Shown: piece by piece, positions 1-6,455 of the stretch
How positions within the stretch are numbered: the stretch's first letter is position 1
How the letters are laid out: each line of letters begins with the position of its first letter
Origin: Pseudomonadota bacterium
Lineage (GTDB): Bacteria > Pseudomonadota > Gammaproteobacteria > Steroidobacterales > Steroidobacteraceae
Reading direction: 5' to 3'
Length of the DNA: 10,560 nt
NCBI GenBank assembly: GCA_021817875.1
Contig: JAKAFQ010000107.1
Location: 1-10,560, forward strand
Notes under the pieces: model-generated
Seen by the model: the letters and a program-made list of their open reading frames with translations, nothing else
What the model was told of the DNA's origin: nothing
Database searches by the model: none
Position numbers and translations under genes: made by a program

Positions 1-189
1 GATGATTAATCCGTCAATTTTGTGATGATTGTAGGGGCGGCCCCCTGTGGCCGCCCATTCGGGCAACCACGGGGGATTGCCCCTACGAATCCGGGATAAT
101 GCCACCACCGCCGGCAATCGTCCGGACAGGCTGAGCAGTCCGGCGAGGAAGGCCCACCCGAGGGTCCAGGTGCGATCAGTCCAGTGCAT
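1..189 (-). CDS. N-terminal part of an unidentified, possibly membrane protein, cut by the window edge
   Basis: An open frame starts at the ATG at 189-187 and stays open for 63 codons to position 1, so its end lies outside the window. The start is preceded by a textbook Shine-Dalgarno, GGAGG at 201-197, with 7 nt spacing, which is the main evidence that it is real. The peptide begins MHWTDRTWTLGWAFLAGLL. Residues about 8-32 are hydrophobic and Trp/Leu-rich, compatible with a membrane segment or signal anchor. From about residue 35 the frame runs through the palindromic repeat at 31-86, so residues about 35-53 are repeat-derived. It lies 78 bp downstream of the flippase on the same strand and could be co-transcribed with it. 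I do not recognise the family. The repeat may have truncated or altered an older gene, so this could be a pseudogene. Confidence 0.5.
   Translation of the reverse strand, partial: MHWTDRTWTLGWAFLAGLLSLSGRLPAVVALSRIRRGNPPWLPEWAATGGRPYNHHKIDGLII
31..86. repeat. 56-bp palindromic repeat element (26-bp arms, 4-nt loop)
   Basis: The left arm is 31-56 and the right arm 61-86, separated by ATTC. The outer 8 bp of the arms (GTAGGGGC and GCCCCTAC) match perfectly. Overall 20 of 26 positions pair, and all six mismatches are transitions: three would be G-U pairs in a plus-strand RNA and three in a minus-strand RNA. The composition and the GTAGGGGC ends resemble the dispersed intergenic palindromes (REP- or MITE-like) seen in many bacterial genomes; that resemblance is from memory. 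The flank at 1-30 is markedly AT-rich compared with everything to the right. No clear target duplication is visible. Confidence 0.7.
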
Positions 190-196
190 GGCATGT

Positions 197-201
197 CCTC
201 C
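197..201 (-). promoter_or_regulatory. Strong ribosome binding site for the left-edge gene
   Basis: Read on the minus strand the sequence is GGAGG, 7 nt before the ATG at 189-187. A second ATG at 195-193 lies only 1 nt beyond the full GGAGGA and is too close to be preferred. This is one of the best Shine-Dalgarno matches in the window, and it supports a translated gene where none would be found by looking for complete frames. Confidence 0.6.
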
Positions 202-206
202 GCGGT

Positions 207-218
207 GCGGCCGGCCGC
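207..218. repeat. Perfect 12-bp palindrome between flippase and left-edge gene
   Basis: GCGGCCGGCCGC at 207-218 equals its own reverse complement and lies about 6 bp upstream of the GGAGG of the left-edge gene. It sits in the 78-bp gap after the flippase stop. A short inverted pair, AGCGC at 245-249 and GCGCT at 258-262, lies between it and that stop. It could fold in the transcript or bind a dimeric protein, but in DNA this GC-rich a 12-mer of only G and C is weak evidence. Confidence 0.3.
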
Positions 219-267
219 GGCGACGGGCACGCGCAAACCGTCCGAGCGCACTGCGCAGCGCTGATCT

Positions 268-1611
268 TTAACAGGGCTGATCGGGCGCGCGCACTCCGTA
301 CTTACCGTCATGTTTTCCCGCTGGCGCGGCGGCGAGCGCTCCGATGGGCTCGTCCCGGCGGGCCTGACGCTGCGCGTCACGGATCAGATACAGGATGCCG
401 AGGAGATTCAACGACTCCCCGAGCAGCAGCGCGATCAGCGCGGCCGGCATTCCCCAGCGCGGGATACCGAACCACATCACGGCGAGCGCGATGAGCGCGC
501 AGAAAGCGATCTGCCAGGCGAGCCATTTCAACCGGCCGAGCGCGTAGACCGCGGGCGCGAGCACATCGCGCGCCAGGGCGACCAGGGCGAACACGGCCCA
601 GAGCAACAGCAGCGTGTCGCGCTCGGTGATGTGCTTGTGCAGGACCCGGGTGCTCACCCAGTCGCGAAACGGCCAGAGCAGTGCGAAATAGAGCAGGTCC
701 AGTGCGCCGACCGCGAGCAGGATGCGCCACAGCCTGCGCACCAGCCTCTGCAGGCCGACTTCCGCCTTCCAGGCCGCGGCCAAGGGCGTGAGCACGCTCT
801 GCAGGCCGACGGCGAGCATGATGGCCGGCATCACCATCAGGCGCACGGCGTTGACGGCCGCGACCGCCGACAGATCCATGCGGCTGACCAGGATGTAGTT
901 GTAACTGCGGCTGAACACCCAGTAGATCACCGAGCCGGTCAGCGCCCAGACGCCGAGCGAGCGCATTTCGCGCCACGCGGCCCGGGCATCGCCCGCCACC
1001 CAGCCGGGGTCGGCCGCGAAGCGCCGCATACCCCATGCCGAGCCGGCCCAGGCGGCCGACATCAGCGCGAAGGCGATCCAGACGGGGGCGCTGGCGCGGG
1101 ATAAGGTTGCCCACCCCATGCCGGCGAGCAGCACGCCGACATACACGGCGTCACCCGCTAGCAGCGTGCGAGTGCGCGCATAGATGAGCAGCACGCTGCG
1201 GATGTAGTTGCGCTGCACGCTGGTCCAGGCGGCGAGGATGCCGAGGCCGATGAACAGCGCCATCGCGGGGCTGAACAGCCCGGCCAGGTAGCCGGCGGCG
1301 GGCACGATCAGCGGCAACAGCAGCAGCGGTCGCAGCAGGCGCGACTGGCCGCGCTGGATGCCGCCGATCATCCGCTGGCGCTCGGGCGGCGCCCGGCCGC
1401 CGCTCAGGATCGACAGCGGGTTGCAGACCAGGGCGCCGTGGATGCTGAGGATCAGCACCAGCGAGGTCTGCAGCAGCACGTACATTCCGTAGTCCGCGCT
1501 GCTCGTGTACCGCACCAGCAGCAACCCGACGAGGAAATTCGCGCCGGACAACAGCATCTGGTCGCCGATGGCGGCGCTGAAGAGTCTCAGGACACGGTTG
1601 CGCAGCGTCAT
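268..1611 (-). CDS. wzx: Wzx-type polysaccharide flippase (MOP/PST family membrane protein)
   Basis: Predicted inner-membrane flippase that moves undecaprenyl-linked repeat units to the periplasm. The protein is 447 aa, within the usual range for Wzx/PST transporters, and almost wholly hydrophobic with many membrane segments: about 15-33, 45-68, 94-112, 115-132, 150-170, 175-195, 221-242, 255-275, 296-314, 333-358, 365-382 and 386-410. Near the N-terminus the motif SADYGMYVLLQT (38-49) is typical of this family. A hydrophilic, presumably cytoplasmic tail follows residue 411. I chose the ATG at 1611 because the next residues (MTLRNRVLRLFSAAIG) are the amphipathic start expected of a flippase. 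The frame is open further upstream to a TTG at 1779, but that extension is a low-complexity Arg/Pro/Ala run. It follows the DUF6492-like gene on the same strand after 240 bp. Confidence 0.82.
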   Translation of the reverse strand: MTLRNRVLRLFSAAIGDQMLLSGANFLVGLLLVRYTSSADYGMYVLLQTSLVLILSIHGALVCNPLSILSGGRAPPERQRMIGGIQRGQSRLLRPLLLLPLIVPAAGYLAGLFSPAMALFIGLGILAAWTSVQRNYIRSVLLIYARTRTLLAGDAVYVGVLLAGMGWATLSRASAPVWIAFALMSAAWAGSAWGMRRFAADPGWVAGDARAAWREMRSLGVWALTGSVIYWVFSRSYNYILVSRMDLSAVAAVNAVRLMVMPAIMLAVGLQSVLTPLAAAWKAEVGLQRLVRRLWRILLAVGALDLLYFALLWPFRDWVSTRVLHKHITERDTLLLLWAVFALVALARDVLAPAVYALGRLKWLAWQIAFCALIALAVMWFGIPRWGMPAALIALLLGESLNLLGILYLIRDAQRQARRDEPIGALAAAPAGKHDGKYGVRAPDQPC

Positions 1612-1851
1612 CGGCACGGAGCGGGTCCTACAGGCGCAAATGGGTCGATGTCGGCCGCGCGGGTCACGATCCCTCACATCGGGCCCGCCGGCCGGAGGTC
1701 CGGCGCGGCTCGCGCTCGCGGGCACGGGGGCGGATCCCGCCGTGGGCGCGATCCTCGCGACCCGGGCGCGGGGCGGCAAGTCGTATTTCCACGGGCTCGA
1801 CTCGGCGGTGTCGACGGGCGGATAGTCGCTGGCGCCCGCGCCCCGAGCCGC
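1612..1851. other. 240-bp GC-rich spacer between two minus-strand genes
   Basis: No recognised gene, good Shine-Dalgarno or convincing sigma-70 promoter was found here. Open frames crossing it are Arg/Pro/Ala-rich and look like GC artefacts. A small inverted repeat, CGCCGG and CCGGCG, lies near 1688-1707. The gap is unusually long for genes of one operon, so a separate flippase promoter could be here, but I cannot point to one. Confidence 0.4.
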
Positions 1852-2709
1852 TCAGGGTGAGGAGAAGACCCTGCGGATGTCCCGCATCGGCGTATCGGAT
1901 TTCGAAGAGACCATGGCCGAGTGATGATGGGGTTGACGCTTCGATTTCAGGATGTCGAGGTCCCGCGGGCTCAACGGCCGCGTGCCCCAGTAGCACAGTG
2001 TGCGGACCGTTTCATCGCGCCACTGGCCGGCGTCGGCGCCGAGGATCCGCTCGGCATGCAGTCCGTACAGGATGTACTCGGAGAATCCGCTGAGCCCGCC
2101 GATCGCCTGCTGCCACGGCCTGCCCGTGATGTCCTCGACGCGCCGCACGGTCGCCAGGGCGTTGGATCGGCGCCACCAGATCAGCTGCGACACGTAATTG
2201 GTCTCGAAGCTGTGCGCGGGGGCAACGCCGAGCAGCTTCGAGCAGGCCCTCTGCCAGCGGTCCTGGGCGGGAATCAGGCCGCGCGGCACCGGCTCGGCAA
2301 ACAGCGGCACCGTGCCGTGCCGTTCGAATGCGGCGGGCTCGAACGGAGCGATGAAGAACATGTCGGAGTCGGCGTACAACAGCACGTCCTCGGGCACGAC
2401 GGCCGGCACGGAGAGCTTGACGATCTGCTGCAGGATCCAGTTCTTGACCGGACGGGTCCTCAGGCTGAACCAGAAGTGCCGGAAGCCGGGGACCCGGAAC
2501 AGCCAGCGCGGCAGGATGTCTTCCACCACGATGAGGGTGGTGCGGCCGTTGAGCATCGAGCGGAACAGCCCCAGGTCCGCCCGTGCGACCACCAGGTAAT
2601 GCGCCAGACTCGACGGGGCCCACCGCTCGCGGGTCTCGAGCAGGAAGCGGCAACGCTCGACATCTCTCCAATAGCTCGGGGTGACGAGGGCGTAGGTCGG
2701 TGTGGCCAT
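1852..2709 (-). CDS. DUF6492-like putative glycosyltransferase
   Basis: A 285-aa soluble protein without signal peptide or membrane segments. It starts with a beta strand, YALVTPSYWRDVERC (6-20), typical of a GT-A nucleotide-binding fold. The motif LLYADSDMFF (110-119) contains a DxD-like Asp-Ser-Asp expected to bind the metal and nucleotide-sugar. NWILQQIVKL (90-99) and FSEYILYGLHAE (209-220) fit the pattern I remember for the DUF6492 family, which is found in polysaccharide loci. Donor and acceptor are unknown; addition or modification of a sugar on the EPS repeat unit is the likely role. The ATG at 2709 is preferred because the GT fold starts directly after it. The frame is open to 2838, but that part looks non-coding and would fill the divergent promoter region. 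The start lacks a strong Shine-Dalgarno. It is divergent from the polymerase gene. Confidence 0.72.
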   Translation of the reverse strand: MATPTYALVTPSYWRDVERCRFLLETRERWAPSSLAHYLVVARADLGLFRSMLNGRTTLIVVEDILPRWLFRVPGFRHFWFSLRTRPVKNWILQQIVKLSVPAVVPEDVLLYADSDMFFIAPFEPAAFERHGTVPLFAEPVPRGLIPAQDRWQRACSKLLGVAPAHSFETNYVSQLIWWRRSNALATVRRVEDITGRPWQQAIGGLSGFSEYILYGLHAERILGADAGQWRDETVRTLCYWGTRPLSPRDLDILKSKRQPHHHSAMVSSKSDTPMRDIRRVFSSP

Positions 2710-2866
2710 GGGCGTAGGGATCTGCTGTGGGGACAGTCGCAATGCGGGCGGCCGTGATCCGCGTATCCATTCCGGGGGATTTGTACCGCAGGAGCGGCGT
2801 CGGCTGCAGTACGGGACATGCGCAATGGGTGGGAACATGCGCCCTGCTGTCGCACTGAGAGGGGCG
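2710..2866. promoter_or_regulatory. Divergent intergenic region between putative glycosyltransferase and polymerase genes
   Basis: These 157 bp separate two divergent starts and must contain promoters for one or both units, unless the polymerase uses an earlier start (ATG at 2825 or 2837). The stretch is slightly less GC-rich than its neighbours. I could not identify convincing -35/-10 pairs. A Shine-Dalgarno-like GAGAGGGG at 2857-2864 precedes the chosen polymerase ATG at 2867. Confidence 0.45.
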
Positions 2867-4282
2867 ATGAGCCCACGCGGCAGCGCCCGGCGGGCGGGCG
2901 CCTCCGGCGGGCGGACGCGGGATTCGCGCTACGGGACGTTGACGGCGGCCCTGGTGTGGATCCAGCTCGCGTACATGGTGCTGACCGTCCACCACACCGC
3001 CGCCCGGGTGGCCCTGGCGCCGCTGGCGCCGAGCCCGCTGGCGCCGAGCCCGATGACGCGGCTGATCAAACTGGTGTTGCTCGCGGTCGGTGTGCTGGTG
3101 GTCGGCTCGCGCTGGCCGGTCGCGCGGCGCGTCCTCGCCACATTGAACCGGCCGCTGCTGGGTTTCATGGCGCTCGCCTGCGCCAGTCTCGCCTGGTCCA
3201 TCGACGCGCCGGTGACCGCCACGCGGCTGGTGGCGCTCGCCTCGATGGTGATGGTGTGCCTGGCGTTCGGGGTGGGCGCCTGGCAGCCGCGCCGGTTCCA
3301 GGCGGTGCTGCGCCCGGCCATCACGCTGATCCTGCTCGCCTCCCTGATCGTGGGTGTCTTCGATCCCACCCTGGTCAAGGAACTCGGTGACACGATTTCA
3401 CTGAAGGACGCGTGGCGCGGACTCACCTCGCAGAAGAATGTCTTCGGTGAGCTGTCGAGTTTCGGCGTGATTTTCTGGCTGCACGCCTGGCTGGCGCGGC
3501 AGGTGCACTGGAGCCGCGGGCTGGCGGGTGTGGCGATCGGGGCGACCTGCCTCATCCTCTCGCGCAGCTCCACTTCTCTCTTCTGCACCACGTTTGCCGT
3601 GCTGTTCCTGCTCATCCTGATGCGTTCCGGGCCGGCCATGCGCCGCTACCTGCCCTACATCGTGCTGCTGTTCACGGTGGCGTGCGTGAGTTACGGCCTC
3701 GCGGTGATGAACGTGGTGCCGGGTCTGGAGCGGATCCTGATCGACCCGCTCGTGTCGCTCACCGGGAAGAACCTGACTTTTTCCGGTCGGACCGAAATCT
3801 GGCAGCTGATCCGGGAGAACATCGCGCGGCATCCCTACCTCGGGTCGGGTTTCGGGGCCTACTGGGGCGCGGGACCCGTGCCGTCCTCGCCGTCCTACGT
3901 GTTCGTGCAGCGGATGTGGGGGTTCTGGCCGACCGAGGCGCATAACGGCTACTACGACATGCGGAACGACCTCGGCATCGTCGGGGTGCTGTGCCTGCTC
4001 GGCTATCTGCTCGCCTACCTGCGCCAGTGTCTGCGGCTGATGCGCACCGACCGGGCTCAGGCCGTGCTGTTCCTGGCCTTGCTCTTTCAGCAGTTGCTCA
4101 TCAACCTGACCGAATCGACCTGGCTCGATCTCGACAACTTCTGCTTCACCGTCATGACGGTGGCCACCGTGATGCTCGCGCGCGCGCTGCTCGAGCAGGC
4201 CGCGGTGACCCGCAGAAGTGGCGCCGCCGTCCCGGCCGTGCGCCGGCCGGCCGTGCGGGGCGTGCGTCGCCTCGGAGCCTGA
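2867..4282 (+). CDS. O-antigen ligase/Wzy-type polysaccharide polymerase
   Basis: A multi-pass inner-membrane protein of 471 aa, predicted to polymerise lipid-linked repeat units in the periplasm or ligate them to an acceptor. About ten to twelve hydrophobic segments are spread from residue 25 to 440. The signature of the O-antigen ligase domain (PF04932) is clear: WRGLTSQKNVFGE (183-195), SGRTEIW (306-312), HPYLGSGFGAYWG (322-334) and EAHNGYYDMRNDLG (357-370), the last two being the periplasmic loop with the conserved Arg and His. A basic tail with a short PAVRR/PAVRG repeat ends the protein. The ATG at 2867 is chosen for its Shine-Dalgarno-like GAGAGGGG; ATGs at 2825 and 2837 are alternatives. 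It is the only plus-strand gene in the left half and ends 7 bp from the oppositely oriented GT2. Wzy is preferred over WaaL from context; sequence alone does not separate them. Confidence 0.82.
   Translation: MSPRGSARRAGASGGRTRDSRYGTLTAALVWIQLAYMVLTVHHTAARVALAPLAPSPLAPSPMTRLIKLVLLAVGVLVVGSRWPVARRVLATLNRPLLGFMALACASLAWSIDAPVTATRLVALASMVMVCLAFGVGAWQPRRFQAVLRPAITLILLASLIVGVFDPTLVKELGDTISLKDAWRGLTSQKNVFGELSSFGVIFWLHAWLARQVHWSRGLAGVAIGATCLILSRSSTSLFCTTFAVLFLLILMRSGPAMRRYLPYIVLLFTVACVSYGLAVMNVVPGLERILIDPLVSLTGKNLTFSGRTEIWQLIRENIARHPYLGSGFGAYWGAGPVPSSPSYVFVQRMWGFWPTEAHNGYYDMRNDLGIVGVLCLLGYLLAYLRQCLRLMRTDRAQAVLFLALLFQQLLINLTESTWLDLDNFCFTVMTVATVMLARALLEQAAVTRRSGAAVPAVRRPAVRGVRRLGA
3014..3052 (+). repeat. 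In-frame 15-bp tandem repeat in the polymerase gene
   Basis: The unit CTGGCGCCGAGCCCG occurs perfectly at 3023-3037 and 3038-3052, preceded by a partial copy of 9 bp at 3014-3022. It encodes a Pro-rich APLAPSPLAPSP stretch between the first and second membrane segments. The copies are identical, which suggests a recent slippage duplication; the length is a multiple of three, so the frame is kept. Confidence 0.75.
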
Positions 4283-4289
4283 GGCGCCG

Positions 4290-5474
4290 TCAGGATCCTT
4301 CGCGGCGGGTGCGGATCCAGCCGCTCGAGTCGCGCCGGCCGAGCATCACGATGAGCTTCCAGGCGAGAAACACCGGGACGCGGGCGAGATCGAGCAGGCC
4401 GCGTGGACCGACACCGCTCAGCTGCCAGCCGCGCAGCACATGGCTCACGAGTCCCACCCAGCACAGCAGCGCGGTCCACTCCCACGGTCGGTACGCGGCG
4501 CTCCAGGCGCCGGCGAGGACCGCGAGCAGCGTGAACAGTCCGACCTGGATGGCCACGTAGGACAGCGGCAGCACCATCAGGTCGAAGGCGAGATCGAGAC
4601 ACACCGGATCGCGGCGGCGCACCGCGGCGGCGAGCAGCGGCAGCGTTCGCGAGCGGATCAGCTGCAGCCGACCGAGCTCCCAGCGGCGCCGCTGGCTGCG
4701 GGCGTCCCGCTCTCCGGTGACCATTTCCGCGTGCGAGCTCGCCTCATCGGCGCAGTGGACCGGGTAGCCGGCCAGGCCGAGCTCGATGCCGTACTCGAGG
4801 TCCTCGGCGAGGGAGTACGAGTGATAGGGAACCGCCTCGAGCACACGGTTGGTGACGGCCCAGCCGGTGCCGCGGATGCCGCAGGACAGCCCCAGGCGCT
4901 CGCGGGCCCGCGAGCGTACGATGTGAAACGCCGCCGTCGCGATCGTCAACAGGCGCGTGCGCCAGGAATCGGCGGCATTCGACACCGTGCCCTGCACCTG
5001 CACCGCTTCGGCGCCGCGCTCCAGGCGCGCGCTGATCGCCTCGAGCAGGTTTTCCGAGACCTCGGCATCGGCATCGACGACGACCACCGCATCGGCGAAG
5101 CGCTGCGCCCGACGCGCCTCAAACGCGAACTGCAGGGCATAGCCTTTGCCGCGTCGCTGCGGCTCGTGCCGCTCGAGCACCGTGGCGCCGAGGCTGCGCG
5201 CGAGCGCGGCGGTCTCATCGGTGCAGTTGTCGGCGATGACGAGGACACGGTAGCGGTCTCTCGGCCAGTCGAGTCGCTCGAGTGTCGCCATCAGCCGCGG
5301 CAACACCGCCACCTCGTTGTGCGCCGGAACGATGACATCGAAACGCATGCGGCGGGCGCTCGGGGCCGGCGTGGGCAGATCGGCCGACAGCAGGGTGAGT
5401 GCCAGCAGGTACAGGCACGCCCCGAGCGCCGGCAGTCCGACGAGCAGCAGGATCAGTGTGACGATCAGGTGCAC
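4290..5474 (-). CDS. Membrane-anchored family 2 glycosyltransferase (processive-type, PgaC/BcsA-like)
   Basis: A 394-aa GT2 with one N-terminal membrane segment (3-30), a cytoplasmic GT-A domain, and about three C-terminal segments (297-325, 333-350, 363-379). Catalytic landmarks are all present: VIVPAHNE (47-54), ADNCTDE (81-87), RGKGYAL (108-114), the DxD motif VDADAEV (133-139), GTGWA (202-206), the general-base region AEDLEYG (223-229) and QRRRW (261-265), the Q(R/Q)xRW motif typical of processive synthases. The C-terminal GWIRTRR is also common in this subgroup. The start is GTG at 5474, supported by a minus-strand GAGGGAGA at 5486-5479; the nearby ATG is out of frame. It follows the EpsG-like gene by 51 bp and so is likely in one operon with it. 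It could transfer a hexose or HexNAc to the lipid carrier or growing unit; the exact sugar is unknown. Confidence 0.85.
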   Translation of the reverse strand: MHLIVTLILLLVGLPALGACLYLLALTLLSADLPTPAPSARRMRFDVIVPAHNEVAVLPRLMATLERLDWPRDRYRVLVIADNCTDETAALARSLGATVLERHEPQRRGKGYALQFAFEARRAQRFADAVVVVDADAEVSENLLEAISARLERGAEAVQVQGTVSNAADSWRTRLLTIATAAFHIVRSRARERLGLSCGIRGTGWAVTNRVLEAVPYHSYSLAEDLEYGIELGLAGYPVHCADEASSHAEMVTGERDARSQRRRWELGRLQLIRSRTLPLLAAAVRRRDPVCLDLAFDLMVLPLSYVAIQVGLFTLLAVLAGAWSAAYRPWEWTALLCWVGLVSHVLRGWQLSGVGPRGLLDLARVPVFLAWKLIVMLGRRDSSGWIRTRREGS

Positions 5475-5525
5475 CGGATCTCCCTCATCGGCCGTTGCAG
5501 GCCCCGGTGAGCATGCGTGGCGCGC

Positions 5526-6455
5526 TCAGAACCGGTTGATCACGGCCCCCAGCACTCTCGAGCGCGTGCAGGAGAGGTTGCGGCACACCTCGTTGAGCTG
5601 CGCGAACCGGGTCGTCTGCGCGCGGCCGAGGATGAGCACGTTGCCGGCCGCGGCCGCCACCACCATGCTGTCGGAGAACTGCGTCGTGGGCGGCGTGTCG
5701 AGGATCACGAACTCGAAATCGCGCCGCCACTGGCGCAGCGTGGACTCGAAGGCGCCGCCGGAGAGCAATTCCAGGGGATTCGGCGGCAGCGCTCCGGAGG
5801 TCATCAGCGCCATTCGGGGCAGGTCGTGGACCGCGTGAAAGCAGTGTGGCCCCCCGGGGCCGAGCGCCTGCGCGAGCCCCACCGCGTTGTCGGCGCCGAA
5901 CAGCCGGTGCTGGCTCGGCCTGCGCAGGTCCGCGTCGACGAGCAGTGTGCGCCTGCCGAGCTGGGCGAAGGCGATCGCCAGCTCCGCCGCGAGGCGGGAG
6001 CGTCCCTCCCGGGCGCAGGGACTGAGCAGCGCGATCATGCTGCCCCGGCGTCGGTTGTGGCAGCGCAGCAGCAGCTCGGTGCGCAGGCTGCGGACCGTCT
6101 CACTGTGCGGATGAGCCGGCTCGTGCGCGAGAACGATCTCATGGGACGGTTCGAGGGGCTGACGCTCCCAGAGCACGACGTTGCGTTCCTGCGCCGCGCG
6201 GCGCAGCACCTGGTCCACGAGGTCGTTTCCCTCGGCGAGCGCACGCTGATGGATCCATTTCAGGGCCTCGTCGAGCTGCTGGGAGGTGATCACCCCGGAG
6301 CGCACGGCCGCTTCCGCGAAGCGGATCCGCAGGTCCGCCATCAGCGCGTTGATGCGCTCGAGCGCTTCGGTCGACAGCCGGTACAGCAGCACCAGCGTCT
6401 GGGCGAGCTGCTCGTCGAGATTCGGACTCAGCGGATCGATCGAGGGCGGGTTCAT
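5526..6455 (-). CDS. epsG: EpsG-like chain-length ATPase / BY-kinase homologue with degenerate P-loop
   Basis: A 309-aa cytoplasmic protein related to bacterial tyrosine kinases (the MinD/ParA-like ATPase fold) that normally work with a Wzz/EpsF membrane partner to set EPS chain length. Visible features are the linker ETVRSLRTELLLR (119-131), a P-loop SPCAREGRSRLAA (145-157), Walker A' LLVDADLRRP (171-180), NPLELL (226-231) and Walker B FVILDTPP (249-256). The usual P-loop Lys is Arg152. The protein contains a single Tyr (Tyr25) and lacks a C-terminal Tyr cluster, ending VINRF. As I remember, EpsG-type proteins often read EGRS here, so the Arg may be a subfamily trait. Residues 14-100 form a predicted helical N-terminal domain. 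The ATG at 6455 is chosen because sequence upstream of it is low-complexity and non-conserved in appearance. It heads the operon with the GT2 downstream. No EpsF/Wzz partner is in the window. Confidence 0.8.
   Translation of the reverse strand: MNPPSIDPLSPNLDEQLAQTLVLLYRLSTEALERINALMADLRIRFAEAAVRSGVITSQQLDEALKWIHQRALAEGNDLVDQVLRRAAQERNVVLWERQPLEPSHEIVLAHEPAHPHSETVRSLRTELLLRCHNRRRGSMIALLSPCAREGRSRLAAELAIAFAQLGRRTLLVDADLRRPSQHRLFGADNAVGLAQALGPGGPHCFHAVHDLPRMALMTSGALPPNPLELLSGGAFESTLRQWRRDFEFVILDTPPTTQFSDSMVVAAAAGNVLILGRAQTTRFAQLNEVCRNLSCTRSRVLGAVINRF

Noticed and set aside
1..30. Direct repeat GATGATT at 1-7 and 24-30 as a target-site duplication of the palindromic element
   Set aside because: Both copies lie on the same side of the element, so they cannot be its flanking duplication; a 7-bp match in an AT-rich patch can be chance.
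310..1104. Long plus-strand open frame opposite the flippase gene
   Set aside because: It is rich in Arg, Gln, Glu, His and Gly with no hydrophobic core, the usual antisense shadow of a GC-rich membrane-protein gene.
1612..1779. N-terminal extension of the flippase to a TTG start at 1779
   Set aside because: The added 56 residues are low-complexity Ala/Arg/Pro and lack a ribosome binding site; flippases start close to the first membrane helix.
2702..2866. Earlier start of the polymerase at 2702
   Set aside because: It would overlap the divergent gene's start and adds a non-hydrophobic segment without a ribosome binding site; the ATG at 2867 is better supported.
4232..4270. Repeated CGGCCGTGCG units at the end of the polymerase gene as a regulatory repeat
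   Set aside because: They are imperfect, lie inside the coding frame and encode a basic PAVRR/PAVRG tail; codon bias explains them well enough.
4218..5510. A 430-codon plus-strand open frame opposite the membrane-anchored GT2
   Set aside because: The GT2 on the minus strand has all catalytic motifs; the opposite frame has shadow composition and no recognisable domain.
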